Assembly (NCBI GenBank): GCA_007449985.2
Contig: VIIQ02000001.1
Span: 186,001-250,000, forward strand
Reading direction: 5' to 3'
Source of the DNA: Desmodesmus armatus
Lineage: Eukaryota; Chlorophyta; Chlorophyceae; Sphaeropleales; Scenedesmaceae
Length of the DNA stretch: 64,000 nt
Numbering within the stretch: position 1 is the first letter of the stretch; the number at the start of each line of letters is the position of its first letter. Positions 22,112-32,625 of the stretch are shown one piece after another. The notes beneath the pieces were generated by a model. It saw only the letters and a program-made list of their open reading frames with translations, was not told the DNA's origin and searched no databases. Made by a program: the position numbers and the translations under genes.

Positions 22112-24324
22112 CTGCCAGCAACCGCCAGTACTAAGTGTCAGTGGGTGGGTATGGACGCGGCAGCTGTCAGAGCCTTGGGAGAAGCCTGGACCCCCAGTCA
22201 GCAGTATCGTGGGTGGTGGGTGAGGAGGTGGTAGCGGTGGCTACAAAGGACTGCACCCTTACTGGCTGCTGCTGTTGCTACGCACTAGCTGCCGCATCGG
22301 TGCTTCTGCCACAGTAGCAGTTAACCACTATCGCGTTCGCACGGGCCATGGGGGTGGGCGGGTTGTGGCCAAGAATGCAGTGACTGGGGCCCTGGTTGGG
22401 CGCCGCCTGTGGGAACTGCAGTCTGCAGTCAGTGGGCTTGCAGAACACAGCAGATGCCTCCCGTATGCTGCTTGAATGACCAAGAGAGAGTGTGTGAGGT
22501 TACTTGAGTGTGCGGTTGGCTGAACGCAAGCGAGACTGGCTGTCTGGTACTGTTGTGTACTGTTCCTTTGTTTCAGACCAATGTCGTGTGTGTGATTAGG
22601 GAGAGTGAGTGTATGTGCGTTTCTTTCCGGCTGAAGTGTGTTACCGCCAGGATGCCTGCAATTTGGTTGCTGGTGTCAGAGGCGCACCGTACTGCAGCCA
22701 AACTGTGGGAGCCCTGTGCGGACTTGTAGCCGTGTTGCTAGCCCCAGCCGAGCCTGGGAAGCCAAGAGTGCCTGGCAACATGGTGCATGTGCCCCAGCGG
22801 GGCCTTGGATGGTCCGGCTGTAAGCAGCTGGGTGTGGGCTCGTACGAGGTGGCCGGCATTGTTGCAAGCCCTAGTCCAGCCTGGCATTGTTGTCCCTTGA
22901 CATGGGGTATACGTGCGTTGTGGGCCCTGCAGGGGCAAGCAGTAGGCACCTGCTGAGCCGCACCAGGGTGTTTGATGGAAAAAGGCAGGACTGCCACTAC
23001 TAGCTATATAGTACATGAGTTGAACAGGCACATCCTGTTGGTGTGCTGGCCCCTCAACCTGAGGTCGCTGTTGCGTGCACAGTTTCAATGTATTGCAGCA
23101 TCACGCTGCTCTGGTGCTGCGCCCTGCAGCTTTTGCAGCAAGCAACTTCCATGCTGTGCTGGTATCGCTGCCTGAGGTTGAGCCTGTGTTGTCAGACTGT
23201 GTGCTGGCAGGGCAGGCCTAGCATATGCATGCGAAAAGTTGTGGTACTTCCTGTGCAACATGTGACACCGAAAGTTTACATCCAGTGATGCAGGCTGACC
23301 ACTTGTGATACGTCTTGCAGCAATTATGCCTGTGAAAGCCACTGTTTAAGGTATAGCTTCAATTATTCCACTGAATGAGCCACTCAAATCAGTCATACGA
23401 TGCTGTGGTTTGTAAAGTTAAATGTATCAGAGCTGACAGTGTTTGCTTGACGGCCGGCAGCCTCTCAAGTATCAAGATGGCATGCTGTGCGCAGGCATCC
23501 TGATGCACCTGCTGATGGCCCCCCGCACAAAACCTGCTGTATGTCAGCATGCTAGCCCATGCAGGAAGTATGCAGACACATCATACCAGAACCACGGCAA
23601 GGCAACACATGCACTTGGGAGGCCCTGCCTCATGCCCAGGTGGCAATCCAGCTTCACGCGACATGTCAGAAATGCTTCATCTAGGCGTCCCCACTGGACG
23701 CTGTCCCCGAACACACGTTGACTGTGCCAGTCAACATGAGTGACAGTCAAGGAGAAACTGGGCCCCCGCCCCAGCAGCACAGGTGCCATGCTGACCAGCA
23801 CACACCATACCCAATGAGGGAGAAAAGCAGTGCTGCATATGCAGCTGCGGCTGTCGAACACCTGACCTCCACAGCACAGTGTGCCTCGCCCCCACTCCCA
23901 ACAAGCTGGCGCAGGCCAGCTGCTACACCCACCCCGCAGAATGATCACGAGCACAGAAATACAGAAGCACAAGCTCTGCTGCGCAGCCAACCCTCCCAGG
24001 GCTTATGACCTTCAAGGCACATCACACATATCCACCTGCATATGCCCCTGAGGGTCAGTCAGCACAAGGGATGTGCACCAGATGGTCAGCACATGACGTA
24101 ACTGTCCTGCAGCGACAACAGATGGGCACCAAAGCACGCCCTAGGCCCCGCCCCAAGCTGGCGTCCTGCACCAGACAAGTGCGGCGCTAGGGGTACTTTC
24201 CCCATACCCCAACAAGACAAAACAGCGGCAGCAGCACCACAGCTGCTGCATGGCCACCCCCAGCCACAGCTGTAGGCGGTCCACAGCTGCAACTGCCTGC
24301 GCTGCTGCAAGACCTGGCCTGCGA
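22112..24324. other. Convergent intergenic region after LON-domain gene
   Basis: About 2.2 kb. The longest open frames (for example 23544-23990 minus) are Cys/Trp-rich, lack splice support and were judged spurious. A TGTAA at 22818-22822 is the first candidate signal for the LON-domain transcript but is about 700 nt from its stop. No RNA gene was recognised. Confidence 0.45.
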
Positions 24325-24919
24325 TCATGCCAGTGGCTGCTTTCGTGGCCTTCCGCGGGACCTGGGGGTCACGGGGTCAGCAGCAGGAGACTTGGCAGCA
24401 TCAGCCTGCTTGCTGCTCGCGGCCCTGGGGGTCCTGGCCTTCCTGGGAGTGACTGTGTCTGGCTCAGCGGCAGCAGCAGCCAGCTTGGGTCCCTGTCCAT
24501 GTCACATCACACAGCAGCAGCGGCAGGGGGACACACCTCAACAACAGCCAGGAATTCCTGGCCGGGCAACTCAGCAGGGCTGCAAATGTCATGATGAGCT
24601 GAATGTCGTCCAAAGTGGAAACCGGGTGGGCCCCACCTGCACAGCTGGCGCAAGCAGTTCAGAAACTCAACAATCATGGCACAACAGAACTCACCAGCGG
24701 CGTGACCGGCTTGTGCTGACGTGTGCTGCGTCTCACAACCCTGCCATCCTCCTCCTGTACAAAAACGGTGCCCTCGGCCGCGGGGGTTGATGGCATGCCA
24801 TCACTTTTGTCCTTGCCGCTGGGCTTCCTTTGGAGGAACAGGACAGCTATGAACGCTACCAGACCCAGAAAAACGACTGCAGCAACTATGATGAGGTCCT
24901 GGGAGGATGGATCGTCCAT
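24325..24919 (-). CDS. Small single-TM protein with basic AT-hook-like tail
   Basis: Two exons on the minus strand, 24919-24695 and 24492-24325; GT-AG, phase 0, 130 aa. The N-terminus (MDDPSSQD) leads into one hydrophobic segment at about residues 9-29 (LIIVAAVVFLGLVAFIAVLF) and a positive stop-transfer region QRKPSGKDK. The rest is soluble, polar and basic: VRRSTRQHKPVTPL, TPRKARTPRAASSK, then RSRGRPRKQPLA at the very end. RGRPRK is the core of an AT-hook DNA-binding motif, and several TP sites look like proline-directed kinase sites. I do not recognise the family. Topology with Lys/Arg after the TM suggests a short outside N-terminus and a cytosolic or nucleoplasmic tail. It shares a 267-bp divergent promoter with the fibrillin gene. 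Confidence 0.6.
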
Positions 24920-25186
24920 TTCAAGGCTTTTTGCTTCTCTTTGCTATCGCATGTGTTCTGTGAAGGCTGCAAACAGCGTTCACGCCCTTCTATGAATGAT
25001 TGTTCGTCGTAGGAAGGCGTTGCTGTGCTCGGAGCGGGCCAAGCCTCGACAGCCACAGTTTGTAACAGGATGGGGTTCTGGGCCACAGTGAGGGACCCGA
25101 GTGGATCAGCGAGGTGCTGATGAAGGGTATGTTTCGGTTTCAGCCTATTCGTTTCCAGCTCAGCGTCTCTGGTCCTCCACACAAGC
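24920..25186. promoter_or_regulatory. Divergent promoter region small TM gene / fibrillin gene
   Basis: 267 bp between opposed start codons. No clear core element was recognised. Confidence 0.45.
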
Positions 25187-27783
25187 ATGCAGCACCTGCA
25201 GCAACGCCTTCAGGGGGCACCCACCAACAAGGTGGTGGTGCGCGCTCCCCGTGCCTTACCCCTGCGCTGCAGGGCTGCAGCAGCAGCTGCCGACACTGCA
25301 TCCAGCACAGCCTCTGCACTACAGTCGGACATCATCAGGCTCTCAGGCAGCAAGTATGGGCACGACCTGTCCGCTGAGACACGCAGCCAGGTAGTGGGGA
25401 TAGTTTGGAGTGCATCTGTGGGGCAGCAGTGGGGCGTGTATATGCGTCAGGGCTATTTGTCTGGTTCAACCTGTGTCATCAATCCACGATAGGAAGCATC
25501 AGGATGCCCTGGGTGTGTTGGCGCAGCCTAGTGGCCTCCTGGTGACGCAGGAGACAGTCAAACTCTGCTGCAGCATGGGCACTCACCTCATGCACATTGG
25601 CACAGTGTTGCTGTGTGCATTCACTGCTGCCAGTGCTACACTTTGTTCAAGCAAGCATATATATCAATGTGCTGGCCAGGATCATGCTGTCCGGTTGACT
25701 GGGGTTCTGGGGTGCGTGGTGTGTGCCTACGTCACACAGAGGGCCGAGCCAGATGCGGTTGCAACAGCTGGATGCGGCTTGACTGAGGGTCCTGTGGTGT
25801 GTGCGCCTGGACGTAGGTTGAGGCAAAAGTAAAGGAGCTGGAAGCGCTGCAGCTGCCCGTGAAGGTGAACCAGGACCTGCTCACAGGAAGCACGTGGACC
25901 ACACTGTACACGACATCAACAGGTAAATCTGCAGCAGCTGCCTACAGAACAGCCTCTTCTGTCAGAAACTATTGCTGGCTGCTGAGCAGCCAGCAAGGGG
26001 GGCCCCGAGCGCAGTCGCCGCACCTGCAGCAGACGGCAGTAGCGTTCGCAAGCATGCTGTGGTCACCAGCTGCACAGTGCATCATGCATGCATGTTGGGG
26101 GCAGGGTTTGAGGATGGGATCCTGATGCGTACAACCAGGCTGCAGCCCTTGTTGAAAGACAGCATGTGAGTGTCTAGCCGGCACTGCCTGCTGCTTCGGT
26201 TACAGAGTCCGCAGCTCAGGTGTGTAGTGGGCAGGCAGGCCCTCTGACCAGTCGGCAAGCAGTGTGCTGTGTAGCGACAGCACACAGTACGCGACATATC
26301 TATGTGTTGCGTTGCAGGCACAAGTTCTGGAAAGGTTGGACCCTTCATCACAGATGTTGTGCAAGTGAGTGTGGGTGTCAAGTAGCAGTTGGTGTTTGGC
26401 GCACTCGAGTGCGTGTGTGTCAACAAAGTGGATGCATTGGAGAGGCATGCATGTGATCCTTTTGGGCCCGGTGTAGATCTATGGGTTGGGGTCGGCTGCT
26501 GCTGGGGGTAGGACACAGCAGCACAGCAGCGTCAGTGCGCAACACAGTGATGTGCATTCTTTACATAGGGCAACACAGCCAAATGACCTGCTGTTCTGCA
26601 GCGACCAGCGCATGTTGAGTCTGCAAGGACAGAATGTGCAAGCATTGTCATTGGATGATAAGACAACTGTTTGTTGTCTGCAGGAGTTCCCAGCTGACGA
26701 GCCTGGGGTGTACTACAATGTGTCCACACTAGGTGCGCCTGCAAGCACATAGCGGCAACAGCTGCAGCCCGCTGCGCTGCTTTGCTTGCAAGCACATAGC
26801 AGCAACAGCTGCAGCCAGCTGCGCTGCGTGGCTTTCAAGCGCATAACAGCAACAGCTGCAGCCCGCTGCGTGGCTTTGCTTGCAAGCACATAACAGCAAC
26901 AGCTGCAGCCCGGCACGCTGCTTTGCTTGCAATCACATAGCGGCAACAGCTGCAGCCCGGCACGCTGCTTTGCTTGCAATCACATAGCGGCAACAGCTGC
27001 AGCCCGACACGGGGCCATCATGCCTGCTGCGGCAGCAGCACTGGATGCAGATGCAGGCACAGGCCAGGCCGCACCAAGCTGCTTGTTGCCGCAGCTGCAT
27101 GCATATGCCGTGTCATGCTGACACACACCACCCTGCTCTGCAGCTGAAGCAATCTCATGGTGGCTTGGGCTTTATGCTTGCAGGGTTTGTGTCTGCACGG
27201 TTACGGGGAGATTACAGCGTCACCCGTGATGACAGAATAGATTTGGAATTCAGGAACATCACACTCAACGTTGGGCCCTTCAAAGCTGCAGAGAAGGTGG
27301 GTTGCGACATTTTTTTGTTACTTTCACTGTTGTAGTGGTTCAGGACTCGTTGGATGCGCTTTACAGAGGACTGCCAGGGTCTGGCAGATGAGCCTCCTGC
27401 ATGGCGAGAGGGGGTTCTCATGCTGTGTGAAGCACAGCAGTAGGGTTTGTCTTGCTATCATGCTGGCCGGGCCTGCATGGACAGTGCGTGCAGGCTACTG
27501 CAAGGAAGTGCACAATTGATAGATCACGATTAACGAGCAGGTGCAGCACTCCTCAGGACGCAGAAGAGGAGACTGCAAACAATCTGACAGCGCCTGCTGG
27601 TGCCTGCTCGCTACAAGTTCACTGTCGGTTGCCAACAGGTGCCAACGCGGTGTGCTGCTGCAGGTGTTTGAGCAAGGCCAGATGCGGGGCTACTGGCGCA
27701 TGAGCTACTGTGATTCAGGCTTCAGAGTGTTTTATACCAACAAGGGCAACCTGTTTGTGCTGCGGCGCATGGACAAGGCGTAG
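25187..27783 (+). CDS. PAP/fibrillin-family plastid lipid-associated protein
   Basis: Six exons: 25187-25390, 25817-25922, 26318-26364, 26684-26732, 27184-27296 and 27664-27783; 212 aa, phases consistent. The Ala/Arg-rich N-terminus resembles a transit peptide. The PAP_fibrillin lipocalin-like domain is visible: LLTGSTWTTLYTT (the family's W.LLYTT pattern, about residues 89-101), SSGKVGPFITDVVQ, DDRIDLEFRNITLNVGPFK, and the terminal GYWRMSYCDSGFRVFYTNKG followed by NLFVLRR. Fibrillins bind lipids and quinones in thylakoids and plastoglobules; which subfamily this is cannot be told from sequence alone. Exons 3 and 4 are very short (47 and 49 nt). The start ATG at 25187 is the only one giving a transit-like leader in frame; an additional 5' exon remains possible. 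Confidence 0.85.
26737..27015 (+). repeat. Minisatellite with exact 47-bp period, six copies
   Basis: CAACAGCTGCAG recurs at 26756, 26803, 26850, 26897, 26944 and 26991, exactly 47 bp each time. The array fills the start of fibrillin intron 4. Units vary at a few sites (AGCGG/AGCAG/AACAG; GCTGCG/GCACGC). Confidence 0.95.
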
Positions 27784-27903
27784 ATAGCGATGTGTTGTGG
27801 ATGCAAGGATATGCGTGCCGGTGCATATCAAGTTGGGTGAACAGAGGTGTGGCATGCGCCAACGCTTGGGGCAGTCTATGTCAGCTGGGATGTTGGCACG
27901 TTG

Positions 27904-27908
27904 TGTAA
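27904..27908 (+). terminator. TGTAA poly-A signal candidate, fibrillin gene
   Basis: TGTAA lies about 120 nt after the fibrillin stop codon. Confidence 0.45.
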
Positions 27909-27987
27909 TCCATTCTTTTGGCTGTCTTGAGACAATTAGCTGAAGTTGCTGCAAGTGAAGTTTTATGTACTAAGCTCATCGGAATTT

Positions 27988-28122
27988 GTACGCGACTGTG
28001 ACAGTACGGCTGCAACAGTCGCAAGTCGATATAGTGGAGACAGTCCGGCTGTCCGCCACGGCTGGTGCGACTAAATGCCGACTGTGTCACAACAGTCGAG
28101 GACCGCTGTGATAGTCGACGGG
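27988..28122 (+). repeat. CGACTGT/ACAGTCG-rich block, left copy
   Basis: Dense ACTGTGACAG, AACAGTCG, CGACTGT and TAGTCGAC motifs. The block starts GTACGCGACTGTGACAG, similar to the reverse complement of the right block (GTACAAGACTGTGACAG). Confidence 0.7.
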
Positions 28123-28216
28123 TGTTATCATGCCTATATTCGTTTTCGTATGGCTACGTCAGAGTTACATCATCGCATATCTGATAGTATCTGCCGATCC
28201 TGCAGCACTATGATAA

Positions 28217-28480
28217 CTATACTGCCCTGGCCCTGTCCTGCCTTGTTCTGGCGGGATCTGTTAGTGTTGGCAACACAGCTGTCAGGCTCAAGTGTATGAA
28301 CCCAGTTACACACCTTGCTGAGTTGAGCATGAGGTAGGCCACCACATCAACCGATATGCTCTCAGGCACACCCAAGCAACGTGCATAGAGCAGTTTTGTA
28401 GGGCCGCCAGCTGTCAACTGTAGTGCAAGCCTAGCCAAGACTTTGGAATGTGTGGATGCAAGGAGAGGGTTGCGCACACG
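28217..28480 (-). CDS. Possible minus-strand exon, unidentified
   Basis: Open frame reading RLFAERVRNPLLASTHSKVL, then LARLALQLTAGG..KLLYARCLGVPESISVDV and VVAYLMLNSA. An acceptor-like TTAG lies just upstream and a GTGTGT donor-like site follows NSA. Composition is protein-like (helical, Leu/Ala/Arg) and unlike the Cys/His/Gln-rich shadow frames nearby. No start, stop or partner exon could be joined, and no family is recognised. Confidence 0.22.
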   Translation of the reverse strand, partial: RVRNPLLASTHSKVLARLALQLTAGGPTKLLYARCLGVPESISVDVVAYLMLNSARCVTGFIHLSLTAVLPTLTDPARTRQDRARAV

Positions 28481-29165
28481 TTCAGCAAACAAGCGCCTAA
28501 CAAATGTGAGTTAGCTCATGCACATCCGAAGAGTCTTCCTCATAGTTGCCCCACAGATGATGTGGCACAAGCAGCTGGTACAATGCACAGCATCGCTGAT
28601 GGCAACATCCTTCAGAGTAAGCTTTCAGGGGTTTGAAACTATGTAGATTTACAGTTAACATCAATTGAAAGGTGGGACCCTTGGGGCTGCCTTCCGCAAA
28701 CCGCTGGCGCCAGTAGTAAGGCGGCCCGGTACTATGCTGGTTGACCACATATTTTCACCACCCCCGAAGAGGGGGGGGGGGGGGTACGCCAAACAAAGTT
28801 GTATCCCCCTCGCCATCCCGTTTGAGGCTCCTTGGCCCTGACCCCACCCACCCCTCGCGGCAAGTGCAAGCTTGTTACGGCACTGCTGTATCCCATGCTG
28901 CCGAACTGCTGCCTGCCACACACCCCTTCCGTTTGAGGCTGTTTTGCAACTGGAATCTCCCTCCCTAGCCGGTTCAGGCCTGGCACCCCCCCCCCCCCCG
29001 GGTCTTTTTTGTTGGTGGACCCCAGGCCTACTCAGCCTAGGCTAGGCTGCTTATAAGTTGCAGCTAACTGGACAGCTTGGATGGGAAAGCTGGGCTAGGT
29101 TCAGCCCACGTATAGCCGTGTTGCCAGCAGCTTGCAAATGCCACCGTCGAAAATTGCTATCTCAC

Positions 29166-29666
29166 TTACAAGTACAGTAGAGCAGAAAGCATCAGAATCC
29201 CAGCTGTCACCCCAGCTTTTGAACATGCCGTGCAGTTGGACACATTATCGCTTTGACTCAACTTGTCGTTAGAATTTCTATCGTATGACACAGCGTTGTC
29301 GCTCGCTATGGGCGTATAGAGCAGCAGTATGTTTGCAGCGATCTCTGATCTGGACAGCATTTGCAATGGTGCAGCCAGTTTCACCCAACAGCACGTTCCA
29401 CATACTGCAAGTTGATCTGCCACTGTATTAGTGGCCTCCGTCGTCAATGGGGCGCTCAACGTGGTTCGACGACAACCAACTTCCTGACAGTTGATGATCA
29501 CATGGCTCAGGTGCGGACGTGCTGCAACACATGAGGAGCCACTCGAAAGAAGGTGACACATGGCACGCATTGGCATGCATGGCAGGCACCAGGGTATGCT
29601 TCTATGGCAGAAGCAGATGCAAGGAGCAGCAGATGGTGGTGTACTGTTGGCACTGTTGGCACACAT
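29166..29666 (-). CDS. Weak single-exon ORF, 166 aa
   Basis: The longest ATG-started frame in this gene-poor interval. The C-terminal end is hydrophobic (GVTAGILMLSALLYL), as in GPI-anchored or tail-anchored proteins, but the N-terminal half is Cys/Ser-rich and looks like a shadow frame. No family is recognised. It is kept only as a candidate. Confidence 0.15.
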   Translation of the reverse strand: MCANSANSTPPSAAPCICFCHRSIPWCLPCMPMRAMCHLLSSGSSCVAARPHLSHVIINCQEVGCRRTTLSAPLTTEATNTVADQLAVCGTCCWVKLAAPLQMLSRSEIAANILLLYTPIASDNAVSYDRNSNDKLSQSDNVSNCTACSKAGVTAGILMLSALLYL

Positions 29667-30259
29667 TGACCTGTGCTGGACGTCCCAAACAATATGTGGC
29701 ACGTTTGTTTGTCCACTGTGCAGGAGCTATCAGCAGCTGCTGCGCTTGTTGATGGGCTGAACTGCCAGCAGGGGTCGAGGCAGACACATCACTCAGCCAG
29801 AGATGGGCTTTCCATGGCCAGCACGACAGCAGCAAGGGTTCATGACTACCTAGGCAGCATGTCCTGCGTTTGAGCATGACAGTGGCGTTACTACTGGCAG
29901 CAAGGACAACTTCAGCAGCTGCAGAGATGCTGCAGCACGCGTGCACTTCAACAGATGCCATCTGCATTCCATATGTAAGTGTGCAGCTGATGTGCCCGTT
30001 GTTGGCTGGTTGGAATGCATGCGGCGTCGAATGTGTCAGGCACTGCAGGCAGCAAGCAGTGTGTGAGCGTTCTGAGCCCCTCCTATTTCACACGGCATTT
30101 TCTTCACTCGATAGGCATGATGGATTGATTTGCTGATGTGCCACAGTGCTTCCTTGTTGTCAGGTAACACCATGTGCCAGTATGTCTGCGCGGCATTGCT
30201 TCAGTATGCATAGGGTCCTGCACTGCTACTTAGACAGGCACTATACAATAAGACGCTAG

Positions 30260-30400
30260 GTGTGCTATCCCTTCAAGGACGGCAAGGCTTGCCTGACTGC
30301 TGACACATATCAACGTGTTGTTTTGCCCGGCGTCGCAGTTCCAGCAGTGCACGTACGCAACAAGCTGGAGCTCAGCATGTTCCGAAGGGCCGTGAACTGA
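30260..30400 (+). CDS. Orphan terminal coding exon, gene unidentified
   Basis: After a CTAG acceptor there are 46 codons and TGA. They read VCYPFKDGKACLTADTYQ, RVVLPGVAVPAVHVRNKLEL, SMFRRAVN. An in-frame stop coincides with the acceptor, as at a true exon start, and the residue mix is that of a folded protein. A phase-0 donor upstream (ACAGATGCCATCTGCATTCC ATAT|GTAAGT, ending at 29973) could supply the preceding exon (..STDAICIPY). I could not build the gene 5' of that and do not recognise the family. It may be a gene remnant carried inside the CGACTGT-flanked segment. Confidence 0.45.
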   Translation: MCYPFKDGKACLTADTYQRVVLPGVAVPAVHVRNKLELSMFRRAVN

Positions 30401-31430
30401 GGACGAATATCGAGGCTCAGCGAGGGACCCAGTCCATTGCTGCTGGACCTACAGGTGGGGCATGCGCATCAGCAGCGCCCCGGTCCTGATATGAGAAAGT
30501 TCAGCTGCTCCTAGGATTGTCGTCTTTCAAACATAAGCAGGAATGCAGCATGGCATAGCTTGCCCTTGTACACCTTGTTTGCTCAAGAGGGTTGCACAAC
30601 AACAGTCACAATCACTCGTGCAGGGTGCAGCATGGCATGTTATCATCGTGACGTGACGTGCTCTGGGTGTGGACAGCCTTGACAATGGCTACGTAGAACA
30701 TGGGTGTGATCTGTTGCCTGTCACATATTACAAAGCTCTGTGCTGCTTGCTGCTCAACTGCAGGACACGAGCTGAGACTGATAAGGAGTGCAGGAGCCTG
30801 AAGGATGGCCGTGAGCATTGCTGACGGATGCTGAATGTGGTGGTGGATGCTGTTGTAGTTTTTGGGGGGGGGATTTTGAGGGTAATTGTGTTGTTGGCCC
30901 ACCCCCCCTGGGTGTCGACCATCAGCTGTGACGCGTCCAGCATGTTGTGGTGTCTTCTACTGGCACTCACAAGGTTTTCTTAAATGCTTGGAATGTGGTG
31001 CCTCTATGCATGGGCAGGCAAGCCTCCCAGTCTGATTTCAAGTTCGACTGATATTTTGAGTTTGACTGTTTTGCGCATCATGTTGTTGTCAGCAGCAGGG
31101 TGTGGCACGTTCTCAAGAATTGCTTGGGACCGTCTGAGGCATGTGTGTCTCTATCCCGGGATATGCATGTCTCACGTGCAGGGTTGGTGCAGGGTTGGTG
31201 CGGGGCGACAGCTGTCTAACCCTCTTGTGTCACGGCACAAGAAGGAAGTTGTGCCATTAAATGTTGTCTTGGCACATGGTATGTGGGGTTCACCAACACC
31301 ATGCAGTTATCGGGTTGCACTGAGTGACAAGTGAATAACATGATGAAGCTCCGCATGCATTCAGCTGAACGTGCACAAACAGCGGAACACAAGCCAAAAT
31401 AGCCGTTCTTTTTTAAAACAGTGGGCACTG

Positions 31431-31580
31431 GTCAGTCGGCTTTGGCAAGTCGCGACTGTTGCAGTCGACTGGTGACAGTCGCGACTATAGTCAGCCGACT
31501 GTCACAGCCCCGGTTAAGCCATGTACTGTGATATTCACGACTGTAAAAAAGGCTTTAGTCGGCTGTCACAGTCTTGTACA
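31431..31580 (-). repeat. CGACTGT/ACAGTCG-rich block, right inverted copy
   Basis: Contains TCGCGACTGTTGCAGTCGAC, GACAGTCGCGACTATAGTC and GTCGGCTGTCACAGTC. Its reverse complement resembles the left block at 27988. Confidence 0.7.
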
Positions 31581-32625
31581 TATTTCCGATGCTGTGGGTG
31601 ACACTTGTGTCCCCATCGCCACGCGTTTGTGCTGACAACACCAGCATCCGCACTGCAACAAGTTTCTGCTTGGGTCTCTGAGATGCTGGACACAGCCCTC
31701 TGTGCTGCCGCTGACATAAGCAGCAGCAGCAGCTGGTCAAGCTGGTCAGGGCCAGGTGGATCAAGCGGTAGAGTGTTCCAGGATGGTATGTGCAGTGCAA
31801 TCTGCAGTAAGTGCAACTGTGTTTTTCTCTCAGGAGAGGGCTGGGGGAGGGGTGTTACAATGGTTACGTTGGCCTTTGTGAGTTTGTGCCAAACGGGGCT
31901 TGACAACCAACAGGCCCTGTGGCATGTCGTGTTCCGAGTGTTGAATACTGAAGCACCTGAACAGACCTGTTTTACTACCCCGTCTCATGCTGCCAATTTG
32001 AACACACACATGGCTCGGCATGGGCTTCCTGGCACGAGGACTGTGCAAAGGCTAACACTGGCACTGGCAATATGCTTGTGTTGCTGTCCAGCATGGACGC
32101 ACGCTTGCCCAGCACTTGATTACGTACGCCTTGTCATGGCCCTTACGGTCCATATTGTACATGCTGCAGCTCCTCGATCATGCTGCTCTATCCCTGACAT
32201 GCAGTCCCGTGCATACATCCTGTACAACAGTACATGGCTTCACTGCCGCGAGGTGCTAAGGCACAGCCTCATCACTGCTGACTGGACTGTCACCCAAGGG
32301 CGCCCCCGTGGGCGCTGCCCATGCAACGCCTCGTTTCATACACGACCGTGATGCAAAGTGTCCACACTGTGTCTCTCTCTCCTCCCGCACTTCAGGCGAC
32401 CTTCCGGTGATTACGCGGGGTGACGTCGTCTCGAGAGCGCCCGCGAGCGCGACAATGTAACAACAGTAACACGCACCCAATCATCTAATCAAACATTTGA
32501 GCTTCAAACATCAAATATAATGCTCAATCCGCAACGATTGGAAAGGTCCATCTGACGAGACTGTCTTACGGAACCATTACGGAACCGATCTCACGAGACT
32601 GCCTTACGGAACCATTTGTTCTGCG

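Larger units (their letters stand above)
27784..32625. other. Gene-poor region between fibrillin and RetSat-like genes
   Basis: 4.8 kb with no complete gene model. It contains two CGACTGT-rich blocks in opposite orientation (27988-28122 and 31431-31580), a G-run (about 28772-28786) and a C-run (about 28987-29000). It also holds a convincing orphan terminal exon (30260-30400), two weak minus-strand candidates, and the RetSat-like promoter at the right end. That promoter has short repeats CTTACGGAACCATTACGGAACC and ACGAGACTG..TTACGGAACC at 32555-32612. Confidence 0.5.

Noticed and set aside
23544..23990. 148-aa minus-strand frame
   Set aside because: Cys/Trp/Val-rich, no domain, no splice partners; typical antisense of CAG/CTG-biased DNA.
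30612..30970. Two overlapping minus frames, 80-96 aa
   Set aside because: Low-complexity, mutually overlapping in different frames, no recognisable motif.
31535..32351. Open frames on both strands in the RetSat-like upstream region
   Set aside because: The frames overlap each other on opposite strands, and neither shows domains or consistent splice sites; one end lies in the CGACTGT block.
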